DNA of 64,000 nucleotides from Adiantum capillus-veneris (taxonomy: Eukaryota; Streptophyta; Polypodiopsida; Polypodiales; Pteridaceae): positions 66,608,935-66,672,934 of the forward strand of contig CM043950.1 in assembly GCA_014529385.2 (NCBI GenBank), read 5' to 3'. Positions 12,706 through 25,600 of this stretch are shown here, piece after piece. The translations under genes were made by a program, and so were the position numbers. Below the pieces are notes generated by a model. The model worked only from the letters and a program-made list of their open reading frames with translations. It made no database searches and had not been told where the DNA came from. Position 1 is the stretch's first letter. Each line of letters opens with the position of its first letter.

Positions 12706-13576
12706 CCCTTTGCCGCTCGTCGTTTTGGATTGGGCATGCATTACCAGCAATTCTAGAGAGAACTTCAGCTCACGCTAGTTGATTTTTTGTCGATTTCACC
12801 TTTGCTCGATGGTGATCACATGTCTAATGGGAGTCTTTTGGAAACACGTTTTCGGAATATTTTCGCCAGTAGAGTTTATGCTCTTCTTTTACCGCAACTT
12901 TGGCTTGCTGATCATTGTAATGCTCTTTGGCACATGCACAAATATGATATCTTGTGGAGGAAGCTTCTCTCCACCCTATGGAAAAGTCATTTGCCTTTGA
13001 AGGAACGGTTGTTTCTTTGGCGCTGTTTGCTTGGAGGGCTCCCGATGGGAACTATTCTTAGGGCACGTCAGTATCCGCCCTTCGTCTTGTGTCCGTTGCT
13101 CAACTGTGGAAGAAAATGTTTGCCACTTGTTGTGGGATTGTTGCATTACTAGAGATTACCTTCATTACGTATTGACATGTATGTGCCTCCGTTTTCCAGC
13201 AACGATTTTTCATAAATGGTTTTTGGGCGTTTTGCATTTTCTCACTGACATCACAACGATTCGCAGTCCTCTCCATGTGGGTCAAATATTGGGCTTACGA
13301 TACCCTATGGCGTCAGCGTGATGGCTATATGTTCCATCGCATTCATGCACATCCCCTCTTCTTCAAGCTCTCTTAGGAAATCTTTTGCATTGGAAGTTGG
13401 TGATATCACCGTAGAGATACATCAACTCTCCTATGAATGCTTTTAGCCAAATTGTACAAGCGGAAAAATCTGTCTTCTCTGCCTTGTATATGATCTTTTT
13501 GGTGGATTGTCCTCGCCTTGAGGTTTCCCACTAGTAAATTTATCAAATTGATTTACAAAAAGTGTGTGTGTGTGTA

Positions 13577-13617
<41 letters not shown>

Positions 13618-13620
<3 letters not shown>

Positions 13621-14359
13621 GTCCACTAGCCGTGTTTATGCCTTCTTACAAGCAGATGCTTGGATAGTGCAGCATGGCAACCAATTATGGTCTATTCATG
13701 AATCCAAATTGTGGTGGAAACGCACTTTGTTTTGTGTATGGAAGAATCATTTGCCTCTTAAAGAGCGCATCTTCCTATGGCATGTGTGGTGGGTGCTCTT
13801 CCAGTTGATCGCTTCCAATATCACGCCCTCTTCATGTTCCCGATGTGGTGGTGCTAAGGAATCAATGTCACACATGTTGTGGCAGTGTAGACACTCCATC
13901 TTTTCTATCGTAGGCTCTCGGCTGCCCTTCCATCTTCATTTCCCCTCAAGCACCTTTCATAGACGATTTTGGCTTTTTGGTGTGATACAACCTCAATATT
14001 CTCAGTTTAAGGTATTCTTTAGCTGGGTCAAATTTTGGGCTTTACGGGCCATATGCAACCAGCGCAACGTTCAAAAGTTTCATGGATTTGTGACTGATCC
14101 TTTTCACCACTTTAAATTGTCCCTTGGGCAATCGTTACACTATGCCTTGGAGGCTGGAGATATCTCCCTTGATGCCTACAGGATTTTCTGACTGTTTTCA
14201 ACTTCCTTTCCATAAGAACATTAGTGTTCTCTTATATTGTATATGATCTTCTAGTGGGTTTTCCTCGTGTTGAGGTTTCCCACTTGAAATTAATACCAAT
14301 GATTTACAACAAAAAAAAGTGTGTGTGTGTGTGTGGGTGTGTGAGAGAGAGAGAGAGAA
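13618..14359 (+). mobile_element. 5'-truncated second copy of LINE A 3' end
   Basis: Starts immediately after the GA tail of the first LINE A copy and repeats its terminal part: SRVYAFLQADAW, then WKNHLPLKERIFLWHVWW (zinc-binding RT C-terminus, with CSRCGGAKESMSHMLWQC near 13840), an ORF end at 14191, and the same 3' UTR (TGTATATGATCTT, GAGGTTTCCCAC, GATTTACAA). It too ends in GT then GA repeats (14319-14358). It fits a severely 5'-truncated insertion of the same family at the earlier copy's tail. Confidence 0.82.
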
Positions 14360-14443
14360 ATGAAATGTTATATTAACGTCTTCAAAAGGCCAAAATGACC
14401 TATGAGACCATAGCGTTACAATGTGGTGGATCTGATACAAAGT
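14360..14443 (-). mobile_element. Very short LINE B 3' end
   Basis: About 84 bp matching the minus-strand LINE B 3' terminus found at 16009 and 19758: GAAATGTTATATTAACGTC, then CTTCAAAAGGCC and GACCTATGAGACCA, then TGATACAAAGTCA on the plus strand. It is flanked on both sides by GA repeats, consistent with a minimal 5'-truncated insertion into a GA microsatellite. Confidence 0.75.
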
Positions 14444-14461
14444 CACAGAGAGAGAGAGAGA

Positions 14462-15153
14462 GACCCCTATGTGTACCTTAGTGCAATGAGGGAGAGAGAC
14501 AACTTGGTAAGCCAGTTGGATCCTAGATAGGGCTCATAATGGTAAAATACACACATTAGTAAGCATTTTTATACAAATAATGCCTTTTCATGCCATGAAA
14601 AGGCATGTCTACAATGATGAAGACATTTAGTGTGCACGGATACTTGTGTCCTTGATTCTTTGTCCCTTTATAAACAAGACAAAATACAAGAATTGCTCAT
14701 TCCCTAAACCATTGCAACAAGTATGAGGGGAAAGCACAAAATGAATTATGTACAAGAGAAAGGGTGTACAGGAGACACAGACCAGCAAAGAATGCTCATA
14801 TACATTGAGGGGCTACTTGAGGCATATTGATGTTCCAAATCCTTACATTGTAGATGAAAATCAACATCCACCACGGGAAGGCATAGAACTGCCTTGGTTA
14901 GGACGATCAAGAGTCGTCGTGGCCTCAGTCATCTTGTCTCTCTTATGCAGAGGTGGAAAAGACGGGGCAAAAGCTCTGCAAGTTAATTGCAGAAGTTGAT
15001 GAGGATATTTGGTCCTGTATAGCTTTGTTGTTGCCGACACGCCTTTACTGCAAAGCCGGACCAGCTGGCAGAAGCTTTCCAAATTGCAATGAACTAGTCC
15101 ATGCACATATCAAACCTTCGTTTGTAGCTTGCTTTTACGAGGTTTCCCGACAG
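14462..15153. other. GCP5 downstream flank
   Basis: Region downstream of the GCP5 stop and poly(A) signal. Short ORFs occur on both strands, but none shows a recognisable domain or splice pattern. Confidence 0.5.
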
Positions 15154-15159
15154 TTTATT
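15154..15159 (-). promoter_or_regulatory. Candidate poly(A) signal of GCP5
   Basis: AATAAA on the minus strand, about 100 nt past the stop codon at 15261, where a plant near-upstream element would be expected. There is no transcript support. Confidence 0.4.
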
Positions 15160-15260
15160 GCCATTCAAGAAGCAGCACATGTTCCAAGTATCCTCAGAGC
15201 AAGAAAGCCACTCCTAAGTTGTCATCGTACACAGCACACCAGCAATACAAACTGTCCAGA

Positions 15261-15437
15261 TCAGCCGTGGTTCACTACAGGAATTTTGACCTGCTGAGAG
15301 CCTTTTCTTCCTGTAACCTCCGGAAGCGGAGTCAACAAGTGCCCACTTTCTGATACATAGTAGAAGTTATAGTTGATCCTTGTGACAAGCTCTGCTAGAT
15401 GAGGAAAGTGGCCTACATTTAGCTTGAATGATAGTAC
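15261..15437 (-). CDS. GCP5: GCP5 exon 16 (residues 933-990, stop)
   Basis: Acceptor GATGCAG, then VLSFKLNVGHFPHLAELVTR, INYNFYYVSESG and a short basic tail ending VVNHG and TGA. Confidence 0.94.
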   Translation of the reverse strand, partial: VLSFKLNVGHFPHLAELVTRINYNFYYVSESGHLLTPLPEVTGRKGSQQVKIPVVNHG

Positions 15438-15954
15438 CTGCATCAGTGTGACACACTCAGGCGTTGAAATATGTAAATTATTAAAATTGAAAACCTGGTC
15501 AGCAAAATGTGGTAACTTACACGAAGCAAAAATACAATGCACTCTTCAAACTGACGTCCAACACGCTCTATCTCCAGCTGGCATCTTGCTTTGATGGCGG
15601 GGGCGGCCCCTCCACTGAACAAGGTACGCTGAATGGAGTAGAAGTCCAATGCTAGGCTAAGGATTGTTTTCACTCTACTGGAAATAAGAGCCCACTGCAA
15701 CAGACAACCTAGATTGTTTAGGAGACGAAAGAAAACCTTGCATAGAATTTCAAATACCGCTGAGAAATTCAAATACCGATGAGAGAGAAAGAAAGAAAGA
15801 TCTTTTAAGTTTTTACGTCTATTAGAGGCCAAAGTGGTCTATGAGACAAATCAAATATACGTGTCTGCCATTGGGAAAGGGCAAAAGTACAAAGTAACCA
15901 AATGTGGCCCTGTGATGAGGGGGAAGGGGGTGATCCATGGGAGGCTAGGATATA

Positions 15955-16009
<55 letters not shown>

Positions 16010-19000
16010 TGAAATGAAATGTTATATTAACGTCTTCAAAAGGCCAAAATGACCTATGAGACCAATCTGTTACAAAATGGTGAATCTAATACCATGTCTG
16101 CATACAAAAGAACTAGATACTACTACTAGAATCCATTCTCATCTGCACTTTGGATATCGAGCGAGTATGGCTCGAATCCTTTGCTGTAGTCTATGTCAAT
16201 GCTGTGTAGCCCTTCTCCTCAATCGTGGTCGTCTGGATCTCCGTAGCTCCAGTGCCCGGTTGATGAGAGTGCCAGTAGTGGTCGAATGAGTGTGGGCCAA
16301 GCTCTGCAATGATGATTGCTCCTCTGGCTGTCCCATATCTAGTGAAAAGAAACCTGTAATCTGTCTCTGGGACTGTCTCTCTCTATCTCTCCCCAGTAAA
16401 GTGTCTCTATATCTGTCTCACTCAAGTAGATATAGCCCAAGACATCTTTGATCCTCATAACTCATGACCCTAGAGAAAGGACCGAAACCTTCTCTCAATA
16501 AGCAATGAAACGGCCCGGTATCTCATAGTACATTGTGCAATGACATATGTAATGTAGCTCTGTCTCTGGCTCTAACTAGCATAAGCGGCATATCCTGCTA
16601 TCTGCTGGTATCCCTCTAAATCTACCAGTCTCAATCTCCAGCTAATGTGAGGATGTGCGTATCTGACCAATGGCACAACGCAAACCATGAGACATATGTG
16701 TGTCCATGTAGCTGGGTCGAATCACAAATCCATCTCCTCTGAGGTGGAGAAGATGCTCTCTATAGAAAGCCATCTTCGTGCCCAACTCCTGTGGTGGCTC
16801 TATCCATGTCCTCCTAGTATCTAGCTGGATCAAGTCCTGACAAATGAGTCTAGTAATCTCCACCCGTGTAAGAGACATCGAGGGTGCCTGAAGAGAGTAC
16901 TGAAAAGGGGGCAGCCTGTCCATGATGTGATCTATGCATACCAGCATGAAGTGTCCCCCTGAAGAGCTAACTGTCTAGAAGACTCAAGGGTCAGTCTAGC
17001 ATATCTGTCTCTAGTAGTATGATGTATCCCACAAGTTGTGCACAAAGGAGACTGATCTGGTAAGCGCCTCAATCTCCATAGGAGGGGCAGCTAGCTCTGC
17101 TCAAATGATAGCGTGGGGTACGGAGGCCTTGGCTTTGATCAGTCGAGAGATCATAGATATCAAGGGCCTCTCCATACGTCTCCAACCATCCTGACCTAAA
17201 GAAGATCCCCATGTCTACACCCTATACAACAAATCTGAGGCTACTAAGGTATCAAAGAGCCATAACTTTGTCCGAGGTTCCTAGAACTGAACCTGCGAGC
17301 ACATCCTCTCCAAGCCTCCCAAGGCCGCAAAAGCTCTAGTCAATCTAGTCTCTACTGCTCTCCCCAAAGAAAATCTCGGACCAGTGAAGACAACCCCAAG
17401 GTAAGTGTATGCATCTGTATACTCTACAATCTCTTGACCATATGTGAAAGTTGGTGATAATCTCCCGATCCACTATAGTGTGGTGTTAAACACCATAACC
17501 TTGATTTTACCTAGGTTAACAGACAATCCACTATCCTCTGCAAACTTGTGTAATGCATCCAACTGTCGCTGCATACCCTCTGATGAGTCAGAGATCAACA
17601 CAATATCATCGCATATAACAACAATGGGATCCACGTCCTGGCCAGCTGGGCACCTCTATCACCCTCTCTGTCAATGTAATCAGACACCTCATCAGCATAC
17701 ATACCAAATAGAACAGGAGACAATGGGCAACCTTGTTTCACCCCAATGGTGGAGTGAACTAAATCAGATATCCCCTCCAGAGTGCGTACATGTCCCATCA
17801 CTGATCTATATAGAGCCATAATCCCCCAAATCAACACTATGGGCACCCCCATCTCCTGCAGTCTGCGCATCAATCAAGCTCTCGGTACCATGTCAAATGC
17901 TTTGCGGAAATCCACAAAGCTACAATAAATACGTCTCCCATGTGACCTGCCCTCCTCAATGATGGCTCTGAGTGTCATAATATGATCAAGAGTGGAGAAA
18001 CCCCTCCTGAAACCGGCCTAGCCCTTTGCTCGTACACCCTCACCCTCTATCCAATTACTCAACTGCTACTCAAGAATGGATGCATACAACCATGCCAATG
18101 TGTGCCCAACCATAATAGTGCGGTAATTCCCAAGCTCTGTAGGATCACCTGCTTTGAAGATAGTCACAATAGTAGACAACCTCCAAGTCTCTGGTAACCC
18201 CTCACACATGGCACGATTGAACAACACTGCAAGAACCTCTACCAACATATCTCTAGCATGTGTAAAGTGCTCTGCTACTAGACCATCATGATCATATGCC
18301 CTGTTGGTCCTCATCTTGTCAATGGCTCTCTTTACCATCTCAATGGAAGGTGCTGGTAGGTGGGCATGGCTCTGTAGGATCTGGAAGGGGGTCCTATCCA
18401 AGAACCGTATATAACAATGAGGCATACTGGCCCCACACATCATGAGAACTAATCACTGGGGGAGGGGAGTGCTCCTGAAAGAATCGCCATGCCTCTCCTA
18501 AGTCTCTACTCAAGAACAGCCGATACAAGTCTCGCTCCATCTGGGCCAAGTAAGCTCGTTTCTTCCGTCGCACAAGGCGTCGAGAAGCAATTCGAGATTG
18601 TCTATAAGTGATACTCCTAAAAGAAGATCCCTCTGGAGTTGGGCTCTCATCTCTCTGCACTCCTCATCATACCAATTATTCTGGGGCATGCTCCCAGAAT
18701 ATTGCCTCCGACCCGGCTGAGTGTGTAGGTATGCCTCTGACGTTGCACCATGCAATGTCTCAGTCAGTAACGTGGTGCACTCCTCCACTGAGAGGCCAAG
18801 ACCAGCTGTGCATAGACGGCTATAGATCTCTGTATAAACTGAGTCAGTCTCTGGTGTAAATGTATAACCGGTATGTGACCTACCTCCTGATGTCTGGGCT
18901 GTACTATACTGAAATGAGACAGAAAATGTCAAAAGTGCATGATCCACTACTAGGCCCACTGGTCTGGCTCCCACTATGAAATCTTGAATACAAGGAATAA

Positions 19001-22000
19001 AGCTCGGTTGTGCCATGACATAGTCCACTATACTGGCCCTGTGTTTGTGTGGAAAGCATGTGAAACCGGCTGCTCCAGGAAATCGCTGTAAGCCATTAAG
19101 TATGGCTAACCCATGTGCAGTCGTCATCTCCGTGAGGTATCTCCCATACTCCGTCTGCTCTCTGTCATGTGAGCATCTGTCAAGCCCCAACTCACCCACA
19201 TCCAGCTCTCTAAGCATCTCATCTGAAGTGTCGTAGAAGATTGTCTCGCAGTTGCCCGTTCGGGCATTGAAGTCTCCTAAGAGGATGATATCACCATCCC
19301 TAGAAAACTCCCATATATCATCATCTAGTGTAGAGAAAGGCGACTCTCCTCTAGGGATGATATCACCATCCCTAGAAAACTCCCATATATCACCATATAT
19401 CATCTAGGGATGATATCACCATCCCTAGAAAACTCCCATATATCATCATCTAGTGTAGAGAAAGGCGACTCTCCTCTGGACACAGCATATACTAACGTAC
19501 TCGGGGGGAAGTAACATATGGATATGGCAATGTATAGAAATCGGCATGTGTCGGCTCTCAGCCTCACCCACATGTATCTAGCATGATCATCTCTCCGTAG
19601 AATATGTAGTAGTGGTTGTAACTCCTCCCTAAATAGCATTGCTACTCCTCCTGAACCTCTACTCCCATGCTCAGATCTCGCGACTGTCCTGTGGGCTGTC
19701 TCCAATCTGTATCCCACCACATGTGGCACAAGCTATCCGGGGGCCTGATGCGTCTCTGAGAAATGAAATGAAATGAAATGTTATATTAACGTCTTCAAAA
19801 GGCCAAAGTGACCTATGAGACCAAAAAGTTACAATGTGATGGATCTGATACAAAGTCAGATAAACAAAATAAAAATACTCTACTATGGAATCCTAAACTG
19901 CTAGGTGTGAACTAAGCAGCTAGCTGGGATAGCTAAATCACAAGAGATCCAACATTGGTCGCTGGCGGATCTCATCAATTTTCTCCATGGTCAATAGTCT
20001 GACCGGGCGTCGTGCATATCGGGCCAAAGTCATCCGAATCCTCTGATGCAGCCTCTGTCAATGCTGCGTAGTCCTCCGCAGACGTGGGTGTCTGGATCTC
20101 CCCAGCTCGATCGCTCGGTCGATCAGTGTGCCTCTGTGTGAGGTGACGAGCTCTACTGTGGTAGTAGCTCCTCCGGGTGTCCAATGTCTGCTCTAAAGAA
20201 ATCTGTGATCTATCTCTAAGACTGGCTAGCCTCTCCTCTCATCAGGCTCTCTTTGTGTCTGCGCACCTCAAGCAAAAACAAAACCCAGGCACCTCTGATC
20301 CTCATACCGCATGACTCTGGAGAGTGTTCCAAAGCCCTCTCCGAACAAGCAGTGGAAGCAGCTCGTATCTCGTAGTAGACTGGGCAGTGGCACGTGTAGT
20401 GCAACTCTGTCTCAGGCTCTATGTCACACAAGGGGCATGTCCTGGATTCTGTTGGTACTCCGTTGTATCTCCCAGTCTCGATCCACAGCTAGTGTGAAGA
20501 TGTGCGTATCCGGCCAATAGCACATCGCATCCCATGAGACAAGTGGGTGTCCATGTATTTGGGCCTCGTCACAAAACCGTCCTCTGTAAGCTGGAGAAGA
20601 TGCTCTCTGTAGAAAGCCATCTTCGTGCCTAGCTCCTGTGCTGGCTGTAACCATGTCCTCCTGGTGTCTAGCTGAGTCAGGTCCTGGCGAATGAGCCTGG
20701 TGATCTCGAACTATGTAAGAGTCAGAGAGGGTGCATCCAATGAGTACTAGGAGGGCAATCTGTCTATGATGAATCCATGCGCCTGAAACCATGATGTCAT
20801 CTCCCCATACCAGCATGTTGTATCTCCCTGCATGGCTAACTGTCGAGAGGACTCAAGTGCAAGGCGGGCATATCTGTTGTCTCTAGGAAGTTCCCACATG
20901 CTCTCCTCAAAGAAAATGTTGGTCCACTAAAAACCACTCCAAGGTAAGTGTAAGCATCTCTATACTCCACCATCTCCTGGCCGTATGTGAATGCGGGTGG
21001 TGTTGACCTCCTGATCCATTGTGGAGTGGTATTAAATACCATGACCTTGGTTTTACCAAGGTTGACAGACAAACCACTTTCATAGGCAAACCTATGCAAA
21101 GCATCTTAAGTGAAGTTGCATTCCCTCCAGAGAGTTGGAGATCAACACAATATCGTCAGCATATAACAATAGTGGAATCCATGTCCCTGCTAGCTGTGCA
21201 TCTCTATCACCATCTCTCTCAATGTAGTCAAAAACCTCATCCACATACATACCAAATAGAGTAGGAAAGAGCGGGCAGCCCTGTTTCACCCCAATAGTGG
21301 AGTGAACCTGTGTAGATAGATCCTCTGAGGTGCGTACATGCCCCACTACTAACCTGTATAATGCCATGATCCCCCAAATGAGTTCTGTCGATACTCCCAT
21401 ATCCTGTAATCTGCGCATTAATCTCGCTCTAGGTACTGTGTCAAATGCTCTGCGGAAGTCCACAAAGCTACAGTAGATCCGTCTCCCATGTGATCTGCCC
21501 TCCTCAAGGATGGCTCTGAGTGTCAAGATATGGTCAAGAGTAGAAAAACCTCTCCTGAACCCTGCCTGGGGGCTGCGCGTATCCCCTCCCTCTCTGCCAA
21601 TCTACTCAGCTGCTGCTGCTCAAGAATGGATGCATACAACTATGTCAATGTGTGTCCAATCATGATAGTGCGATAATTCCCAGGCTCCATAGGGTCTCCT
21701 GACTTGAAGATAGGTACAATAGTAGATAGGCTCCAAGGATCAGGCAAGCCCTCACACATAGCACGGTTGAACATAACTTGTAAGGTGCACCGGAATGAAT
21801 GTTGTATTTTCTCAAGATTAGTGATCCTTATTGCTCAAGGTTCCTTTTAGTTCTTTAGAGAAAGAGAGAGCTTTCCGTCTTATAGAGTGTTGTGGTCAAG
21901 AACAAAGTGAGTGGATATTGTGCGTGCAAGTGAATGAGACTGAGAGAAGGAGAGAGAAGAGATACGACACCCGAGAGTTTGTAAAACCCTCCTCCAAAGG

Positions 22001-22617
22001 CCCCACTCTCGTCGGCCAGAGTGGTCTATTCTTTGATTGCACAAAGGTGTACAGTGCGTATGCAATGGACTGATGCCATGGGACTATGCCGATGACGACG
22101 ACCGTGATGACAATGACTCGATGGCTGAAATCTGAGGTCTTCTAATCGCTGATTTCGGGGGCTGTTTCGGTGGCTGAAAATGACTGTTTTGGATGAGTTT
22201 TTATGGCTGAAAATGGGGGAACATCTGCAACCAACTTGGGCTTATCTTCTACTGTGTCATAGGCTGAAAACTGAGAGCATCTGCTGCGGTGAGGACTAAT
22301 AATCAAAAACGCTGATGAGGCTGAGTCTTGCTGGCGTTTAGGTGCTGAAACCAAAAACGCTGGCTGGATGTGTCTTCTCACAAAAACGCTAGGCTGATTT
22401 ATATCTGCAAATCAAAACGCTGAATGGCAGCAATGCAAAAACGCTAAAAGGCTGATCTGGTTTGCTGGCGTTTTTGTTGATGGCTGCTATCCAAAAACGC
22501 TAAGCCTTTGGGATGATCTGCAGAGAACTGTCACCAGAGAGAGGGGGGACTTCAAGGCGAGGTGTAATGCTGTGAAAAACGCCAAGGGAGGGATGGGGAT
22601 GGCGAGGGTCTACTGCT

Positions 22618-22657
<40 letters not shown>

Positions 22658-25600
22658 CTGAGAAGTTGCCTGTTGAGCGGGAAGCTCCTGCTGCCTCTTC
22701 TACCAGAAAGTGCTAACTTGGGTTTGCTTATATATTAACTTAGCAAAATTGCCCTACCTACTTTTGTTGGAAAGTCACTTAAAATAATAAGTGAAAATCC
22801 CAATAAATAGGAAAATAGGCTAAATGCACTGAAAAATTCCCCTAAGTGATGCTAATGGATTCTGATGGGAATTCCGATGATCATGCTGTGTGCAACCGGA
22901 GGATATGCATCTATGCTAAGTGACTGGGCATGCACGGTCAACGAATAGACTCGCAAAAGTGCCAGATCACTGCTAATCTAACTTGATCGGACTGACTGAA
23001 CCCTGCTGTGGTGTAGCTTGTCCACGGACACATAGGGTTGGGATGTGTCACGTGACATAACTGCTAGAAGCTCTGCTAGTAGATCTCTGGCATGCATGAA
23101 ATGCTGAGCCAATAAGCCCTCATGATCATATGCTCTACCAGTCCTCATCCTGTCAATGGCCTTCTTCACCATCTCAGCGGTGAAAAAAGCACATGTGTGT
23201 GGGCATGGATCGGGGGGGGTCGGGAAGGGGTGACTGTCCAGGACTGTGTATAGAGATGATGCATATTGGCCCCATGCCTCTGTAGAGGTAATGGCAAGGG
23301 GGAGGGGAGTGCTCATGAAAGAGCCGCCATGCCTCACGTGAGTCCTGGTTCAAGAATAGCTGGTATAAGTCCTACTCTAGTCGGAAGCCCTCTTCTTCCA
23401 TCGCACTAGGCGTCGGAAGTCAATCTGTGCAGTGTGACTATGTATGAGTGATGTCCTTCAAAAGCAGCTCCCTCTGAAGTCTGGCTCTAGTCTCGCGGCA
23501 TTCCTCATCATACCAACTGTTCTGGGGCATGCTCCCAAAAGAGCATCTCTGCTCAAACTCGGTGTGTGGGTATGCCTCTGCCGCTACATCATGTAATGTT
23601 TGTGTCAATATAATAGTAAGCTCCTCTAGAGGACACCCTGGCTCCTCAGTGCATAGACGTCTGTAGATCCCATCTATGTATACAGAGTCTGTCTCCCGCG
23701 TGAAGGTGTAGCGAGTAGGGGCTGTTGCCCGTGGCCTGTGTGCTACACTAAACTGAAAAGAGATGGTCAACGACACAAGAGCATGATCCACAGCCACACC
23801 AACAGGTCTGCATCCAACCGTGAGATCCTGGATACCAGAGATGAGGCTCGGCTGTGCCATGACATAATCCACTATGTTGGCTCCATGTCTGTGTGGAAAG
23901 CATGTAAAACCCCCGACAGCGGGAAATCTCTGTAGGCCATTCAAGATGGCTAATCCATGTGCACTCCCCATGTCTATCAAGTGTCGTCCATACTCAGTGT
24001 GTTCCCCATCCTGTGATAGTCTGGATAGGCCCGTCTCTGCAACATCCAGCTCTCTCAACATCTCCTGTGAAGTATCATAAAATATTGTCTGATGATGGGC
24101 AGTCCTAGCATTGAAATCCCCTAGAATGATGATGTCACCATCTCTAGAGAACTCGCATATGTCATCATCCAAAATAGAAAAGGGGAATTGTTCTCTAGGT
24201 GGTGCATAAACTGACGTACTTGGGGGAAAGTAGCAGATGGCAATGTAAAGATATCTACCTGTCTCTGCTCTCAATCTCACCCACATGTACCTAGCTTGCT
24301 CATCCCTACAGGCTATATGTATCAATGGCTGCAACTCCTCCCTGAATAACACTGCCACTCCTCCTGAGCCCCGCCCTCTGTGCTCTGATCGTGTCTCCTG
24401 TCTACAGGCTGTCTCCCATCTGTATCCACTAATGTGAGGCATAGACTGCCCACGGGCCTGATGTGTCTCAGAGTAGAAGATGATGTCTCTCCCAGTGAAA
24501 CTCTCCTCAAAAGCACCCACATCAAGGCGCATAGATCCATTAGAAACTTTGAGTGTGAGAGAGAGAGACCATTTTACATAGAATTAGATTCAGACATGCA
24601 AAAGTTCTTCAAATGATCACAAGGAACCCCATCCCACCAAAAAAGAAGTAAAAAGGATACCTACAATTATCCCCCTCCATTGCACAACAAGATACCGTAC
24701 CATGCAGTCATGAGCTTTGAGAGAAGAAAGAGAACTATTTTCTCTTATTTTGGGTAGAGTACACAATTGGAGTTCTTTGCAACATGCCAAGCTCTGAATC
24801 AAAAAATCGTGCAGAGTACCAATTTGTCCGGAGCAACTAGACATTGTCTTTGGATTGAGACAAGGTATGCATCATGGCAAGCTATGACTTCATCGAGGGA
24901 GCATGCCATCGCCATCCCTTGACAGAGCTCCTCCCATGCACTATACAACACCTGTTAGAGAAGGCTAATAAATCAGCAGTTAAGCAGAGCTACCTCAGAG
25001 GTCCACTGGTTTATGTAAACTTTGCTTACCCGGTCCATAACATATTGATGCAATGTGTTGACAAAATGCATGAGTTTTTGTTGAAGCAAAAGCTGCTGCT
25101 TGATATCTGTCATCCTTCCAACTCCATCCTGTGCCACATGTAGAATAAACAAGGTATCTTCAATAATGCAAATATAAGGCAGAATGGACTGTGGATCAAT
25201 CAAAGAACAAAACAAGCCTAATTGCATCCACTAATTAAATGACAGCTCGAAGTAACACATGTCCAAATAACAAAGAGAAACAAAACAAATTGATCCTCTG
25301 TCTTCCAATAATGAGACACAAACCTAAGACAATACATCATACACAGTCTAAATTTGCCATTCCCTGCAAAGGCATTTCTTTCTTTTAGGAACCCAGTGAA
25401 GCCGAAAGCTCTAATAAAATCCAAATCAACTTTATTTCTTTCAAAAACTCAATCAGGATTTTTTCTTCAAAGCAGCAAGAAATATCCTTGCACAAGCGCA
25501 CGCAGGCTTTCATGAGGCCAAGAGGAGCATCCATTTTAATAAACTTACCTTCCACATCCATCTACAAGCTTTGTCGAGAGCAAATTTAGCGCGCTTGACT

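Larger units (their letters stand above)
7553..13617 (+). mobile_element. Degenerate L1-type LINE, family A
   Basis: Non-LTR retrotransposon on the plus strand, heavily mutated. In order: ORF1 with a CCHC knuckle (to 8769); AP-like endonuclease remnants (about 8820-9430); RT remnants (about 9900-12100) with DIEKAFDSV near 11390; the C-terminal zinc-binding region LPLKERLFLWRCLLGGLP near 12990; then a 3' UTR ending in a conserved GT/GA tail (13561-13617). The YADD active-site segment is not found between the GCPP motif near 11575 and the downstream thumb, so the core RT motif appears deleted. A solo LTR (10138-10697), a perfect 133-bp tandem duplication and a 180-bp imperfect one lie inside it. 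The 5' limit is approximate. Confidence 0.85.
16009..19757 (-). mobile_element. LINE B copy 1, 5'-truncated
   Basis: Minus-strand non-LTR retrotransposon in intron 14 of GCP5. From its 5' side: endonuclease (19729-18510; FLYIAI, ILLGDFNART, VDYVMAQPSFI); RT (18443-17595; ELGNYRTIMVGHTL, GVKQGCPLSPVLFGMYADEV); a C-terminal region with more stops; and a 3' terminus of TGAAATGAAATG type at 16009. The YADD region is altered (YAMILC near 17600). It starts abruptly within the endonuclease at about 19757, immediately next to the tail of LINE B copy 2. Confidence 0.85.
19758..24571 (-). mobile_element. LINE B copy 2, split by a solo LTR
   Basis: Same LINE family on the minus strand, more complete. 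The endonuclease is open for 364 codons (24532-23438). The RT follows in two pieces on either side of the LTR at 21779-23057: MVKKAIDRMRTGRAYDHEGL near 23170, then FRRAFDTVPRARLMRRLQD, GVKQGCPLFPTLFGMYVDEV and LLYADDIVLIS (21526-21092). The C-terminus has a Cys/His cluster CDIEPETELHYTCHCPVYY near 20400. The 3' end has repeated TTTCA (19759-19780). The 5' limit near a GA tract at 24557-24571 is approximate; no ORF1 is visible. Confidence 0.87.

Noticed and set aside
12398-12750. Minus-strand ORFs over the 180-bp duplication
   Set aside because: Shadows of the LINE A ORF2 duplication; no independent signal.
22618-22657. G40 run as a possible G-quadruplex regulatory element
   Set aside because: Long homopolymers in an assembly are often unreliable in length, and the two homologous LTRs lack it; not claimed as functional.
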